NCBI RefSeq assembly: GCF_004916895.1
Contig: NZ_SNTZ01000006.1
Coordinates: 1 to 64,000 of the forward strand
Direction of reading: 5' to 3'
DNA from: Flagellimonas alvinocaridis
GTDB taxonomy: Bacteria; Bacteroidota; Bacteroidia; Flavobacteriales; Flavobacteriaceae
DNA: 64,000 bases
Position numbers and translations under genes: made by a program. A model generated the notes under the pieces. The model was not told the DNA's origin. It searched no databases and saw nothing but the letters and a program-made list of their open reading frames with translations. Positions within the stretch are counted from its first letter, which is position 1; every line of letters starts with the position of its first letter. Positions 8,844 to 18,544 of this stretch are shown here, one piece after another.

Positions 8844-11399
8844 ATGGACGATAATTTTTCCCCCAGAGTAAAGGACGTAATAGCATACAGTAAAGAAGAG
8901 GCCCTGCGATTGGGCCATGATTTTATTGGCACGGAACACCTTATGCTTGGTCTTTTGCGAGATGGGAACGGCAAGGCCATTAGTATTTTGGATGCTCTTG
9001 ATGTGGACCTAGATCATCTTCGCAGGAAAGTGGAAATTCTGAGTCCCGCAAATCCAAACACCGGGACAATGCAAAAGGATAAGAAAAATCTGCACCTGAC
9101 CAGACAGGCAGAACGTGCATTGAAAACCACATTTTTGGAAGCTAAGCTTTTCCAGAGCTCATCCATTAATACCGCACACCTACTGTTGTGCATTCTTAGA
9201 AATGAAAATGATCCAACTACGAAGCTCCTCCACAAATTAAAGGTGGACTATGATAACGTAAAAGAACAATTTAAGTCCATGATCACCAGCGATGATGACT
9301 ATATAGATTCCCCACAGGCGGAATCCTTCCCAAGCGATCCCGATGATGTTGGGGATTCCAAGGAAAGTACTTTTGGTTCCAGTTCGGCCCAAAAGGGAAC
9401 CAAAAAATCAAAAACCCCCGTTCTTGATAATTTTGGGCGAGACCTTACCCGTTTGGCCGAAGAGAACAAATTGGATCCTGTGGTAGGTCGCGAAAAAGAA
9501 ATAGAACGCGTTTCACAAATATTAAGTAGGAGGAAGAAAAACAATCCCTTACTCATTGGTGAACCCGGTGTTGGTAAAAGTGCCATTGCCGAAGGTCTGG
9601 CACTTCGCATCATCAACAAAAAGGTTTCCAGAATTCTTTACAATAAAAGAGTGGTCACCCTGGACTTGGCCTCTTTGGTTGCGGGCACAAAATATCGCGG
9701 GCAGTTTGAGGAACGTATGAAGGCGGTGATGAACGAATTGGAAAAGAATGATGATATTATTCTCTTCATTGATGAAATCCACACCATTGTAGGTGCCGGT
9801 GGTGCCACAGGAAGTTTGGATGCCTCCAACATGTTTAAACCAGCTTTGGCGCGAGGAGAAATCCAATGTATTGGTGCCACGACCCTTGACGAGTACAGAC
9901 AGTATATTGAAAAAGATGGTGCCTTGGAGCGTCGTTTCCAAAAGGTAATGGTAGAGCCCACAAGTGTTGAGGAAACCATTGAAATCCTTATGAACATCAA
10001 GGGCAAGTACGAGGACCACCATAATGTCAACTATACCGATGAAGCCATTGTGGCCTGTGTAAAGTTGACCAATAGATACATGACAGACCGTTTCTTGCCA
10101 GATAAGGCCATTGATGCCTTGGATGAAGCCGGTTCCCGGGTACACATTGTTAACATGGACGTTCCTAAACAGATTTTGGAATTGGAAAGTCAACTGGAAG
10201 ACGTTCGTGAGTTGAAGAACAGTGTCGTTAAAAAACAAAAATACGAAGAGGCCGCAAAACTTCGGGATGACGAGAAACGTCTCGAAAAAGAATTGGCCTC
10301 GGCACAAGAACGTTGGGAAGAAGAAAGCAAATTGCACAGAGAAACTGTCAGTGAGGACAATGTGGCCGATGTGGTTTCCATGATGAGTGGTATTCCGGTA
10401 AACCGAATAGCACAGACCGAAAGCAATAAATTGGCCAAACTACCAGACCTCATCAAAGGTTTTGTCATTGGACAAGATGAGGCCGTGGCCAAAGTGGCCA
10501 AGGCTATCCAGCGTAACCGTGCCGGTCTGAAAGACCCCAACAAACCTATAGGTTCATTTATTTTCTTGGGCCAAACAGGAGTTGGAAAAACCCAATTGGC
10601 CAAAATTTTGGCCAAAGAACTCTTTGATTCCGAAGATGCCCTTATCCGGATAGATATGAGCGAATACATGGAAAAATTCGCTATCTCCCGATTGGTAGGA
10701 GCACCTCCCGGATATGTAGGTTATGAAGAAGGTGGACAATTGACCGAAAAGGTCAGACGTAAACCCTACTCTGTTATCCTTTTGGATGAGGTTGAAAAAG
10801 CCCATCCAGATGTATTCAACATGCTTTTGCAGGTATTGGATGATGGATTCTTGACAGACAGCCTTGGCAGAAAAATCGATTTTAGGAATACCATCATCAT
10901 CATGACTTCCAACATTGGCGCACGCCAATTGAAGGATTTTGGACAAGGTGTGGGGTTTGGTACCGCCGCCAAGAAAGCGCAAGAGGACAGCCATCAGAAA
11001 AGCGTTATAGAAAATGCCCTGAAAAAAGCTTTTGCACCTGAATTCCTTAACCGTATAGATGATGTAATTGTCTTCAATCCATTGGAAAAAGAGGACATCC
11101 ATAAAATCATTGATATAGAATTGGACAAGCTGTACAAAAGAATCAAGGACATCGGTTATGATCTTAGCCTTTCTGACAAGGCCAAGGACTATATAGCAGA
11201 TAAAGGTTTTGATAAACAGTATGGTGCAAGACCTTTGAAAAGAGCAATTCAAAAGTATATTGAGGATACTCTTGCCGAAGAAATTGTAAATTCCAAACTG
11301 GAGGAAGGTGACAGTATCTTTATGGATTTAGATGAAAAGAAAGAAGAACTTACCATCAAAATAAAGAAAACGGAAAAGTCTCCGGAAACAGAAAAATAA
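8844..11399 (+). CDS. clpC: ATP-dependent Clp protease ATPase subunit ClpC
   Basis: An 851-residue Hsp100 unfoldase that feeds substrates to ClpP. An N-terminal Clp-N repeat domain (about 1-145) is followed by an acidic linker. AAA module 1 has Walker A GEPGVGKS at 239-246. A UVR-like coiled middle region (KYEEAAKLRDDEKRLEKEL) comes next, then AAA module 2 with GQTGVGKT and the conserved GAPPGYVGYEEGG pore region, then the D2-small C-terminus. The frame extends 17 codons upstream, but ATG 8844 (MDDNFSPRVKDVI) matches the family start. No mcsA, mcsB or ctsR lies next to it, and clpP is not in the window. Confidence 0.96.
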   Translation: MDDNFSPRVKDVIAYSKEEALRLGHDFIGTEHLMLGLLRDGNGKAISILDALDVDLDHLRRKVEILSPANPNTGTMQKDKKNLHLTRQAERALKTTFLEAKLFQSSSINTAHLLLCILRNENDPTTKLLHKLKVDYDNVKEQFKSMITSDDDYIDSPQAESFPSDPDDVGDSKESTFGSSSAQKGTKKSKTPVLDNFGRDLTRLAEENKLDPVVGREKEIERVSQILSRRKKNNPLLIGEPGVGKSAIAEGLALRIINKKVSRILYNKRVVTLDLASLVAGTKYRGQFEERMKAVMNELEKNDDIILFIDEIHTIVGAGGATGSLDASNMFKPALARGEIQCIGATTLDEYRQYIEKDGALERRFQKVMVEPTSVEETIEILMNIKGKYEDHHNVNYTDEAIVACVKLTNRYMTDRFLPDKAIDALDEAGSRVHIVNMDVPKQILELESQLEDVRELKNSVVKKQKYEEAAKLRDDEKRLEKELASAQERWEEESKLHRETVSEDNVADVVSMMSGIPVNRIAQTESNKLAKLPDLIKGFVIGQDEAVAKVAKAIQRNRAGLKDPNKPIGSFIFLGQTGVGKTQLAKILAKELFDSEDALIRIDMSEYMEKFAISRLVGAPPGYVGYEEGGQLTEKVRRKPYSVILLDEVEKAHPDVFNMLLQVLDDGFLTDSLGRKIDFRNTIIIMTSNIGARQLKDFGQGVGFGTAAKKAQEDSHQKSVIENALKKAFAPEFLNRIDDVIVFNPLEKEDIHKIIDIELDKLYKRIKDIGYDLSLSDKAKDYIADKGFDKQYGARPLKRAIQKYIEDTLAEEIVNSKLEEGDSIFMDLDEKKEELTIKIKKTEKSPETEK

Positions 11400-11420
11400 A
11401 ATGAAAGGTGCAAGCCGAAA

Positions 11421-11442
11421 AAAGCTGACAGTTGTCAGCTTT
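11421..11442 (+). terminator. clpC terminator
   Basis: AAAGCTGACA (11421-11430) and TGTCAGCTTT (11433-11442) form a hairpin followed by a T-run (to about 11446). It lies 21 bp after the clpC stop codon. Confidence 0.9.
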
Positions 11443-11555
11443 TTTTATACCCAAACTTTACCATACAAACGATATTTGCGCCTTTAATCTAATATTTTTC
11501 CCCTCCGTTGCCTTTCAATCTATTTTCGCCATGAGACACTATAACTTTTTGGGGA

Positions 11556-11960
11556 ATGAAATTTACTTCTACGAAGAAGACCATCGTGGTACGAGAGTAT
11601 CAATTGGACATTGGATCTATACAGGTCTTTGACAATTATATGGTCGCTAACTTTGATGAAGGCGCTACGGTCACACTGGAAAGGGCCTATCAAATTATCG
11701 GAATATCGGAAATACATTTTAGGGACAGGGATTTTGGATACATCAGCCTGCGTAAAAATTCCTATGCGGTAGACCCTACCATCTACAACTACTTGCGAGG
11801 GTTGGAAAATCTAAAAGCATTTGCCATTGTTTCCAAAAAGGAGATAGACATGCACAACTTTAAGATTGAGAAGTTATTCTACAAAAAACCTATGGAATTC
11901 TTTATTGAGTTTGAAAACGCCTTGGCATGGGTAAAAAAACGCATCAAGCCCAAAAAATAG
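11556..11960 (+). CDS. STAS-like protein of unknown function
   Basis: A 134-residue soluble protein with no signal peptide or membrane segment. Alternating strands and helices (for example QVFDNYMVANF, LKAFAIVSKK and PMEFFIEFENALAWVKKRI at the C-terminus) resemble the small alpha/beta STAS/SpoIIAA-like proteins of Bacteroidota. That is a fold-level guess. Basic residues cluster at the C-terminus (KKRIKPKK). It stands alone between the clpC terminator and the convergent NAD(P)HX repair gene. No function is assigned. Confidence 0.7.
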   Translation: MKFTSTKKTIVVREYQLDIGSIQVFDNYMVANFDEGATVTLERAYQIIGISEIHFRDRDFGYISLRKNSYAVDPTIYNYLRGLENLKAFAIVSKKEIDMHNFKIEKLFYKKPMEFFIEFENALAWVKKRIKPKK

Positions 11961-11977
11961 ATTAAAACGCCTATTCT

Positions 11978-13513
11978 TTATTCCCTTTCTGCATTTTCCG
12001 TTTCTGGAGGGCTCAACAACTGTTTATAGGCCTCACCTAGATTTCCAACAATATCAGAAGCCTTCAAAGCCTCATAACCTTTTTGGGATGCAGAAATGTC
12101 GCCTGCCAGTCCATGTAGATATACGCCAAAAACAGCCGCATGCAAAGGCTCATATCCTTGTGCCAACAAACCTGTAAGCACTCCTGCAAGCACATCTCCA
12201 CTTCCTGCCGTGGCCATTCCCGGATTGCCAGTAGTGTTCACATATCCCTTGTCTTTGTAAACCGTTACCGTGTGCGCACCTTTGATTACCAGAACAATAT
12301 CGTGCTTGGTTGAAAAAGCTTTTGCCATTTCCAATTTCTCGAAATCGTCCTTCCATGCACCAATTAATCGCTCCAGTTCTTTGGGATGTGGGGTTAAAAT
12401 AGATAATGCCGGCACATCTTTTAACAATTTCGGCTGCAATGCCAGAATGTTGAGTCCATCAGCGTCCACCACCATTGGCTCCTTAAAGTACTTCACTAGA
12501 TTCTTGAACGCCGTTATAGTTTTTTCATTCGTTCCAATGCCCACTCCGACCCCTACCGTTTCGGGAACGAATGGCATATTGACTTCTGTGATGAAATCGT
12601 GTTCTTTATCAGTTAACACCATCACTTCTGGCAAAGCCGTTTGTAGGGAATGATACCCGCATTGGGGTACAAATACAGTCACCAAACCGGCCCCTGAGGT
12701 TAAACAGGCATTACTTGCCAATTGTACTGCCCCTATTTTACCGTGGCTTCCCCCAACCATCAAAGCATGTCCGTAGGTACCTTTGTGCGAAAACTTTAGC
12801 CTTGGTTTGTATAAAGGCCATAGTTCGGGTTTTCCAATTAATTCATATGCTACTTCTTCGCCATTCAAGAATTCGGGATCCAATCCAATGTCCAAAATTT
12901 CCCACTGGTTTACATATACCCCGGTACCCGGTAGAAAAAAAGCCAATTTGGGCACTTGAAAACTAAGCACGTAACTCGCCTCTATCACATAATCCGGGTC
13001 CCAAGGCGCTCTATTTGTGGGTAATCCCGAAGGAATATCAACAGACAACACAAAAGCTTGGGATGCATTAATATGTGCAATCAATTGGCCTACCCAATCG
13101 TCTGGGGAGCGATTGAGACCAATGCCAAAAATAGCGTCCACAACAATGTCGTTGGGTGAAATTTCGGGAAAGCCACTCTCCTCATTGATAAAGTCTGGCC
13201 AAATCTTTCTGTCCTTCAATCGTTCCAAGTTCAAGAGAAAATCTTTGGACCGCTTTTCACTATAATTCACCACATGCACCTTTATGGAATAATCATGCTC
13301 CTGAAGGTGTCTGGCCAGCGCTATTCCATCACCACCATTATTTCCGATTCCGCAGAACAATTGAATATTGACACTCGTCCCACGCAAACGGGAGTGTATC
13401 CATTCAAAAAGTTTGGTTGCCGCCTGCTCCATAAGAACATCACTGGTAATTTGCTGTTTTTCCATTGTGAATTTATCAGCTTGATATATTTGTTGGGCGG
13501 AAAAAATTTTCAT
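11978..13513 (-). CDS. nnr: Bifunctional NAD(P)H-hydrate epimerase / dehydratase
   Basis: A 511-residue fusion that repairs hydrated NAD(P)H. The N-terminal YjeF_N domain (about 1-215) epimerises NAD(P)HX and carries NNGGDGIALARHL and DAIFGIGLNR. The C-terminal ribokinase-like domain (about 230-500) dehydrates S-NAD(P)HX using ADP or ATP and carries TPHPKELERL, VIKGAHTV and the GMATAGSGDVLAG nucleotide motif. The length fits the usual bifunctional bacterial protein. It starts at ATG 13513 and is divergent from the threonine operon. Single-gene unit. Confidence 0.95.
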   Translation of the reverse strand: MKIFSAQQIYQADKFTMEKQQITSDVLMEQAATKLFEWIHSRLRGTSVNIQLFCGIGNNGGDGIALARHLQEHDYSIKVHVVNYSEKRSKDFLLNLERLKDRKIWPDFINEESGFPEISPNDIVVDAIFGIGLNRSPDDWVGQLIAHINASQAFVLSVDIPSGLPTNRAPWDPDYVIEASYVLSFQVPKLAFFLPGTGVYVNQWEILDIGLDPEFLNGEEVAYELIGKPELWPLYKPRLKFSHKGTYGHALMVGGSHGKIGAVQLASNACLTSGAGLVTVFVPQCGYHSLQTALPEVMVLTDKEHDFITEVNMPFVPETVGVGVGIGTNEKTITAFKNLVKYFKEPMVVDADGLNILALQPKLLKDVPALSILTPHPKELERLIGAWKDDFEKLEMAKAFSTKHDIVLVIKGAHTVTVYKDKGYVNTTGNPGMATAGSGDVLAGVLTGLLAQGYEPLHAAVFGVYLHGLAGDISASQKGYEALKASDIVGNLGEAYKQLLSPPETENAERE

Positions 13514-13566
13514 TCAACACAAAAATTTGATTATTTGTACGGATTTCGCAAAAACGACCAGAATCA

Positions 13567-13597
13567 TTTGACGAAGTTTCCAAAAGTACTACTTTTA
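13567..13597 (+). promoter_or_regulatory. Threonine operon promoter
   Basis: TTTG (13567-13570), exactly 19 nt, then TACTTTTA (13590-13597) fit the Bacteroidota promoter TTTG-N19-TAnnTTTG with one mismatch. Transcription would begin near 13603, leaving a leader of about 170 nt before thrA. Confidence 0.7.
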
Positions 13598-13602
13598 TCA
13601 CC

Positions 13603-13772
13603 TCATTAATTACCAATGCAAGTTAAACAAACGGATAGTAATCTTTTATTGATGAAAACTACTTCATCTATCTTCACCGTGATTACCACCACCCCTTTGG
13701 GGTAAGTCTGCTATATATCATCCGTCCGTTTATACAATTCATTTTTTCAATATTTCATATTCATATTTCATC
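13603..13772 (+). promoter_or_regulatory. Putative thr attenuator leader
   Basis: This untranslated leader contains the Thr-rich leader peptide and several mutually exclusive short pairings: GATAG (13634-13638) with CTATC (13668-13672); GTAATC (13638-13643) with GATTAC (13681-13686); ACGGAT (13631-13636) with ATCCGT (13720-13725), or AAACGGA (13629-13635) with TCCGTTT (13725-13731). ACCCC-TTT-GGGGT at 13691-13703 forms a hairpin over the peptide's stop codon. A T-run follows at 13742-13747. Which helix terminates is not clear by eye. Attenuation is inferred from the peptide and position. Confidence 0.6.
13652..13705 (+). CDS. Threonine-rich leader peptide
   Basis: A 17-codon frame, MKTTSSIFTVITTTPLG, starts at ATG 13652 and stops at TAA 13703. 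Six of 17 residues are Thr (codons ACT ACT, ACC, then ACC ACC ACC) and two are Ile. It lies between a good promoter and thrA. This is the design of the enteric ThrL peptide, where ribosome stalling at Thr and Ile codons senses charged tRNA. Thr codon density this high just ahead of thrABC is unlikely by chance. There is no recognisable strong Shine-Dalgarno, as is usual in Bacteroidota. Confidence 0.75.
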   Translation: MKTTSSIFTVITTTPLG

Positions 13773-16217
13773 ATGAAAGTCTTAAAATTTGGTGGCACTT
13801 CAGTAGCCAATCCAGAAAATATACGCAAGGTAAAAGCTATAGTACAAAACCTTGGAAATCAAAAATCTGCCGTTGTAGTATCCGCATTTGGAGGAGTAAC
13901 AGATTTACTGCTCAATACATCAAAGTTGGCATCGGAACAAAACCAAGACTACAAAAAAACACTACAAGAAATAGAAAATAGGCACATTGGTGCTATTAAA
14001 GAACTTATTCCCGTACAAAACCAAAGTGCTGTTCTGAGTAAGGTAAAAAGTGATTTGAACGTCTTGGAAACCTTATTGGAGGGTTCCTTCCTGATTGGAG
14101 AGCTCACCCCAAAACTTTCGGATAAGATTGTAAGCTATGGCGAACTGCTTTCGGCCTACATCATCAGTGAGTTTTTTAAGTCCGAAGGTTTGGACGCCAT
14201 TTTTAAAGACAGCAGGGAACTTATCATTACCGATGATAATTATGGAAAGGCCAATGTAGACTTTAAAAAAACCAATACCCACTGCAATACTTTTTTTAAG
14301 TCCAATCAACATGATGTTGTTTTATTGCCAGGTTTTGTAGCTTCAAGTGATTCCGGAGATTCCACCACTTTGGGGAGAGGTGGTTCCGACTATACCGCCG
14401 CTATCATCGCCGCGGCCGAAAATGTAGATATATTAGAGATTTGGACCGATGTAAGTGGTATGTACACTGCCAACCCAAAATTGGTAAAACAGGCAAAATG
14501 CGTTTCAAACATTAGCTATGAGGAAGCCATGGAGCTTTCACATTTTGGTGCAAAAGTGTTGTACCCCCCTACTATTCAACCGGTTTTGGGCAAGGAAATT
14601 CCCATTGCCATAAAGAACACATTCGACCCTGAAAACCCAGGAACGTTGATTGCAAAAAACAACAATGGCAATGGTAAAACCGTTCGTGGTATCAGCCATG
14701 TTGACGATATCTGCTTGCTTTCCCTGGAAGGTCCCGGTATGATCGGCATTCCCGGAATATCCAAACGCTTTTTTGAAACCCTATCGCTCAAGAACATTAG
14801 CGTGGTGCTCATTACCCAAGCCTCTTCGGAACACTCCATTTGTGTAGGAATATCGGATGACGATGCCCAAAAAGCGGAAAAAGCAGTCAATGAAGCTTTT
14901 GAATATGAAATGGCCACCAAGAAAATAAAGCCCGTTATCGTAGAAAAAGACCTTACGATTGTAGCTCTGGTGGGCGACAATATGAAAAGTCATCAAGGAC
15001 TGAGCGGAAAAATGTTCAGTACCCTTGGTAAAAACAACGTAAATATCAGGGCTATTGCACAAGGAGCATCAGAACGAAACATTTCTGCGGTAATCCGAAA
15101 AGAAGATGTTAAAAAGGCACTAAACTCACTTCATGAGACCTTTTTTGAGGAAAACATCAAACAGCTCAACCTGTTTGTAATGGGAGTGGGCAATGTTGGT
15201 TCTAAATTTCTGGAACAGATACGTCAACAGAAAAAATATTTGAAGGACGAACTTAAACTCAATGTTAGGGTTATTGGAATCAGTAACTCAAGGAACATGG
15301 TGTTTAATGAGAACGGGGTTGCCCTGAATGACTGGAATACTCTTTTGTCCCAAGGTGAAAAAGCGGACAAACAGGCATTTTTTGACCGCGTAAAATTGCT
15401 GAATTTCCGCAATAGTGTTTTTGTGGACAATACGGCCAACGAAGAAGTATCAAAAAGTTACCCAGATTATTTACGGAATAGTATTTCCGTGGTTACCTGC
15501 AATAAAATTGCATGTTCTTCGGATTATGCCTACTACAAAGAATTAAAACAACTGGCCAAAAAGTACAACGCTCCCTTTCTGTTTGAAACTAATGTTGGGG
15601 CCGGACTTCCCATCATAGACACCCTAAAACATTTAATTGCATCGGGTGATAAAGTGAAGAAAATCCAAGCGGTACTTTCGGGCAGTCTTAATTTTGTGTT
15701 CAACACCTTCAATGACGCTGTTACTTTCCACGATGTGGTAAAAGAGGCTCAGGAACAGGGGTACACCGAGCCAGACCCTACCATAGATCTAAGCGGTATA
15801 GATGTTATGCGAAAGATTTTGATTCTGGCCAGGGAAAGTGGACATGAATTGAATATTGAGGACATTGAAAACGAAGCCTTTTTACCCAAAGAAAGTTTGG
15901 ATACCAACTCCAATGAAGCCTTTTTTGAATCCTTGAAGAAATATGAAGCTAACTTTCAAAAAATGTATAAGGAGGCCGCAGGTGCAAACAGCAAGCTCAA
16001 ATATGTAGCCCAATTTGAGGAGGGCAAGGCCAAAGTTGGACTTCAAAAGATACCAAAAGGACACGATTTTTATAATTTGGAGGGGAGCGACAACATTGTA
16101 TTGTTCTTCACGGAGCGATACCCCAACCAACCCTTGATCATAAAAGGTGCCGGAGCTGGGGCAGATGTTACTGCTTCAGGTATCTTTGCGGATATCATTA
16201 GAATTGGAAACTATTGA
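13773..16217 (+). CDS. thrA: Bifunctional aspartate kinase / homoserine dehydrogenase I
   Basis: An 814-residue fusion catalysing the first and third steps from aspartate to threonine and methionine. The N-terminal kinase opens with KFGGTSVANPENI; GRGGSDYTAA lies near residue 210. Two ACT regulatory domains follow (about 315-460, with LVGDNMKSHQGLSGKMFSTL), suggesting feedback control by threonine. The C-terminal homoserine dehydrogenase has Rossmann FVMGVGNVGSKFL and the substrate region AVLSGSLNFVFN...EAQEQGYTEPDP. The length is typical of ThrA. It is the first gene of thrABC, behind a putative attenuator, and overlaps or abuts thrB. Confidence 0.97.
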   Translation: MKVLKFGGTSVANPENIRKVKAIVQNLGNQKSAVVVSAFGGVTDLLLNTSKLASEQNQDYKKTLQEIENRHIGAIKELIPVQNQSAVLSKVKSDLNVLETLLEGSFLIGELTPKLSDKIVSYGELLSAYIISEFFKSEGLDAIFKDSRELIITDDNYGKANVDFKKTNTHCNTFFKSNQHDVVLLPGFVASSDSGDSTTLGRGGSDYTAAIIAAAENVDILEIWTDVSGMYTANPKLVKQAKCVSNISYEEAMELSHFGAKVLYPPTIQPVLGKEIPIAIKNTFDPENPGTLIAKNNNGNGKTVRGISHVDDICLLSLEGPGMIGIPGISKRFFETLSLKNISVVLITQASSEHSICVGISDDDAQKAEKAVNEAFEYEMATKKIKPVIVEKDLTIVALVGDNMKSHQGLSGKMFSTLGKNNVNIRAIAQGASERNISAVIRKEDVKKALNSLHETFFEENIKQLNLFVMGVGNVGSKFLEQIRQQKKYLKDELKLNVRVIGISNSRNMVFNENGVALNDWNTLLSQGEKADKQAFFDRVKLLNFRNSVFVDNTANEEVSKSYPDYLRNSISVVTCNKIACSSDYAYYKELKQLAKKYNAPFLFETNVGAGLPIIDTLKHLIASGDKVKKIQAVLSGSLNFVFNTFNDAVTFHDVVKEAQEQGYTEPDPTIDLSGIDVMRKILILARESGHELNIEDIENEAFLPKESLDTNSNEAFFESLKKYEANFQKMYKEAAGANSKLKYVAQFEEGKAKVGLQKIPKGHDFYNLEGSDNIVLFFTERYPNQPLIIKGAGAGADVTASGIFADIIRIGNY

Positions 16218-16219
16218 TC

Positions 16220-17143
16220 ATGGAAGAAATCAAAGTTTTTTGCCCGGCCACTATTGCCAATGTTTCGTGCGGATTTGACGTCCTCGGTCTAGCCTTGGAT
16301 TCCGTTGGGGATGAAATGGTGGTTCGTAAAACTGAAGAAAAGGTCATCCGGATCACCAAAATCAAAGGACAAGATTTGCCCTTGGAAACCAATAAAAATG
16401 TTTCTGGTGTAGCAGGTCTTGCCCTCTTGGAAAAGAGTGGTTACAATGGTGGTTTTGAGATTGAAATAGACAAGCGCATAAAGCCCGGTAGCGGTATTGG
16501 TAGCAGTGCTGCCAGTTCCGCAGGGGCGGTTTGGGCCATGAACGAATTGTTGGGAAGGCCCTTTTCCAAACTCGAACTGGTACAATTTGCCATGCAAGGC
16601 GAAAAATTGGCCAGTGATGTAGCCCATGCAGATAATGTGGCGCCCGCTATTTATGGTGGCTTCACCTTGGTTCGCAGCTATGAGCCTTTGGATATTGTTG
16701 CCATTCCCACTCCAGACGAACTTTTCGCCACGGTGATCCATCCACAAATAGAAATAAAGACATCGGATTCCAGGAAAATTTTAAAAACAACCCTATCCCT
16801 TGAAAAAGGCATAAAGCAATGGGGAAACCTAGGCGGGCTTATTGCTGGCCTCTTCCAAAGCGATTATGATTTGATCGGACGCTCCCTTCAGGATCATATT
16901 GTGGAGCCTATTCGCTCGATATTGATTCCAGCCTTTGACGACATCAAAACCAACGCAATGGCCGCTGGGGCATTGGGTGGTGGAATTTCCGGTTCCGGCC
17001 CATCCATCTTTGCGTTGAGCAAGGGAGAAAAAATAGCTCAAAATGTCGCTAAATCCATGGAAGCGACCTATAAGACCATTGGAGTTCCTTTTGACATCCA
17101 TATATCGAAAGTAAATGTCCAAGGCGTTAAAAAATTAGCATAG
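16220..17143 (+). CDS. thrB: Homoserine kinase
   Basis: A 307-residue GHMP-family kinase that phosphorylates L-homoserine with ATP. The ATP-binding motif is clear: PGSGIGSSAASSAGA at about residues 91-105. The C-terminal GGGISGSGPSIFAL loop is typical of ThrB. ATG 16220 lies two bases after the thrA stop; a TTG two codons earlier would overlap thrA. thrC follows after 3 bp, so translation is likely coupled. Confidence 0.96.
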   Translation: MEEIKVFCPATIANVSCGFDVLGLALDSVGDEMVVRKTEEKVIRITKIKGQDLPLETNKNVSGVAGLALLEKSGYNGGFEIEIDKRIKPGSGIGSSAASSAGAVWAMNELLGRPFSKLELVQFAMQGEKLASDVAHADNVAPAIYGGFTLVRSYEPLDIVAIPTPDELFATVIHPQIEIKTSDSRKILKTTLSLEKGIKQWGNLGGLIAGLFQSDYDLIGRSLQDHIVEPIRSILIPAFDDIKTNAMAAGALGGGISGSGPSIFALSKGEKIAQNVAKSMEATYKTIGVPFDIHISKVNVQGVKKLA

Positions 17144-17146
17144 AAC

Positions 17147-18442
17147 ATGAGGTTTTACAGTTTAAACGATTCCAACATACAAGCCACTTTTAAGGAAGCT
17201 GTGATAGCGGGCATTGCTCCGGACAAGGGTTTATATTTTCCAGAACGGATAACACCGCTATCCCCCAATTTTTTTGACAACATCGAGTCGCTTTCAAACC
17301 ATGAGATTGCCTTTAAGGCCATTCAGCAGTTTGTAAGTGATGATATTCCGGATGCGGTTTTGAAAGAAATCATTGCCAATACCTTGGATTTTGATTTTCC
17401 TGTGGTGGATATCGAAGAAAATGTAGCTACGCTTGAGCTGTTCCACGGTCCAACCATGGCCTTTAAGGATGTAGGTGCCCGGTTTATGGCCAACTGCTTG
17501 GGGTATTTTTCCCAAGGCGAAACCACGGAAGTTACCGTGTTGGTGGCCACTTCCGGAGATACCGGTGGTGCTGTGGCCAATGGCTTTTTAGGGGTTGATG
17601 GTGTAAATGTGGTGATTTTGTATCCCAGCGGCAAAGTGAGCGACATCCAAGAAAAGCAATTGACCACCTTGGGGCAGAATATTGTGGCCATGGAGGTCAA
17701 TGGCACGTTTGACGATTGCCAACGTATGGTGAAAGCTGCTTTTTTGGATTCGGAGATTACGGACCATAAAAAGTTGACATCGGCGAACAGCATCAATGTA
17801 GCCCGTTGGCTGCCTCAGCTGTTCTACTTTTTGTTTGCCTACAAGCAAGCCAAATCCAAAGGAAAGGAAATCGTTTTTTCGGTACCTTCTGGAAACTTTG
17901 GAAATATCTGTGCCGGAATGGTCGCCCAAAAATTGGGTATGCCCGTAAAGCACTCTGTTGCCGCTACCAACGTAAACAAAGTGGTACCCAATTTCATGCA
18001 GAAAGGAGTTTATGAGCCTATGCCTTCCATAGCTACTATTTCCAATGCCATGGATGTGGGCGATCCCAGCAATTTTGTCCGTATCAGACATTTGTACCAA
18101 GACGATTTATACACACTTCAAGGAAGTCTTTCCTCCTTTTCCTTTACCGATAAAGAGACCAGAACAGCCATGGAAAAGATCCATTCCCAAACAGGATATG
18201 TAATGGATCCACATGGTGCTGTTGGATACCTTGGGTTGAAGGAGTATCAAAAAAATCATCCAAATACCTATGGTATTTTTCTGGAAACAGCACACCCCGT
18301 AAAGTTTTTGGACGTTGTTGAAGAGACCCTGGGAATCACTCCTGAAATTCCGGCGCAAATTCAAAAGGTATTGGGCAAAACAAAAAAATCAAACAAGATT
18401 ACCAATTATGAAGAGCTAAAATCTTATCTACTGGAGAATTAG
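17147..18442 (+). CDS. thrC: Threonine synthase
   Basis: A 431-residue PLP enzyme that converts O-phospho-L-homoserine to threonine and closes the pathway. The PLP lysine lies in HGPTMAFKDVGARF, and the phosphate-binding loop region SGDTGGAVANGF is present. The length and the opening MRFYSLNDS...GIAPDKGLYFPE fit the ThrC family used by Bacteroidota and enterics. It is the last gene of thrABC. No clear terminator was seen in the 100 bp after it. Confidence 0.97.
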   Translation: MRFYSLNDSNIQATFKEAVIAGIAPDKGLYFPERITPLSPNFFDNIESLSNHEIAFKAIQQFVSDDIPDAVLKEIIANTLDFDFPVVDIEENVATLELFHGPTMAFKDVGARFMANCLGYFSQGETTEVTVLVATSGDTGGAVANGFLGVDGVNVVILYPSGKVSDIQEKQLTTLGQNIVAMEVNGTFDDCQRMVKAAFLDSEITDHKKLTSANSINVARWLPQLFYFLFAYKQAKSKGKEIVFSVPSGNFGNICAGMVAQKLGMPVKHSVAATNVNKVVPNFMQKGVYEPMPSIATISNAMDVGDPSNFVRIRHLYQDDLYTLQGSLSSFSFTDKETRTAMEKIHSQTGYVMDPHGAVGYLGLKEYQKNHPNTYGIFLETAHPVKFLDVVEETLGITPEIPAQIQKVLGKTKKSNKITNYEELKSYLLEN

Positions 18443-18544
18443 AAGGTTTTGGTTTTCAATTAACAAAGGTTTGTTCAAAACAATGATCAAGATCGAAGTT
18501 GGTCTAGCCTGAAATCAATAAATTTATCCCATAAATTAATTGAA

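Noticed and set aside
18443..18544. Glycine riboswitch ahead of gcvT
   Set aside because: The gap is only about 100 nt and shows none of the conserved glycine-aptamer pattern.
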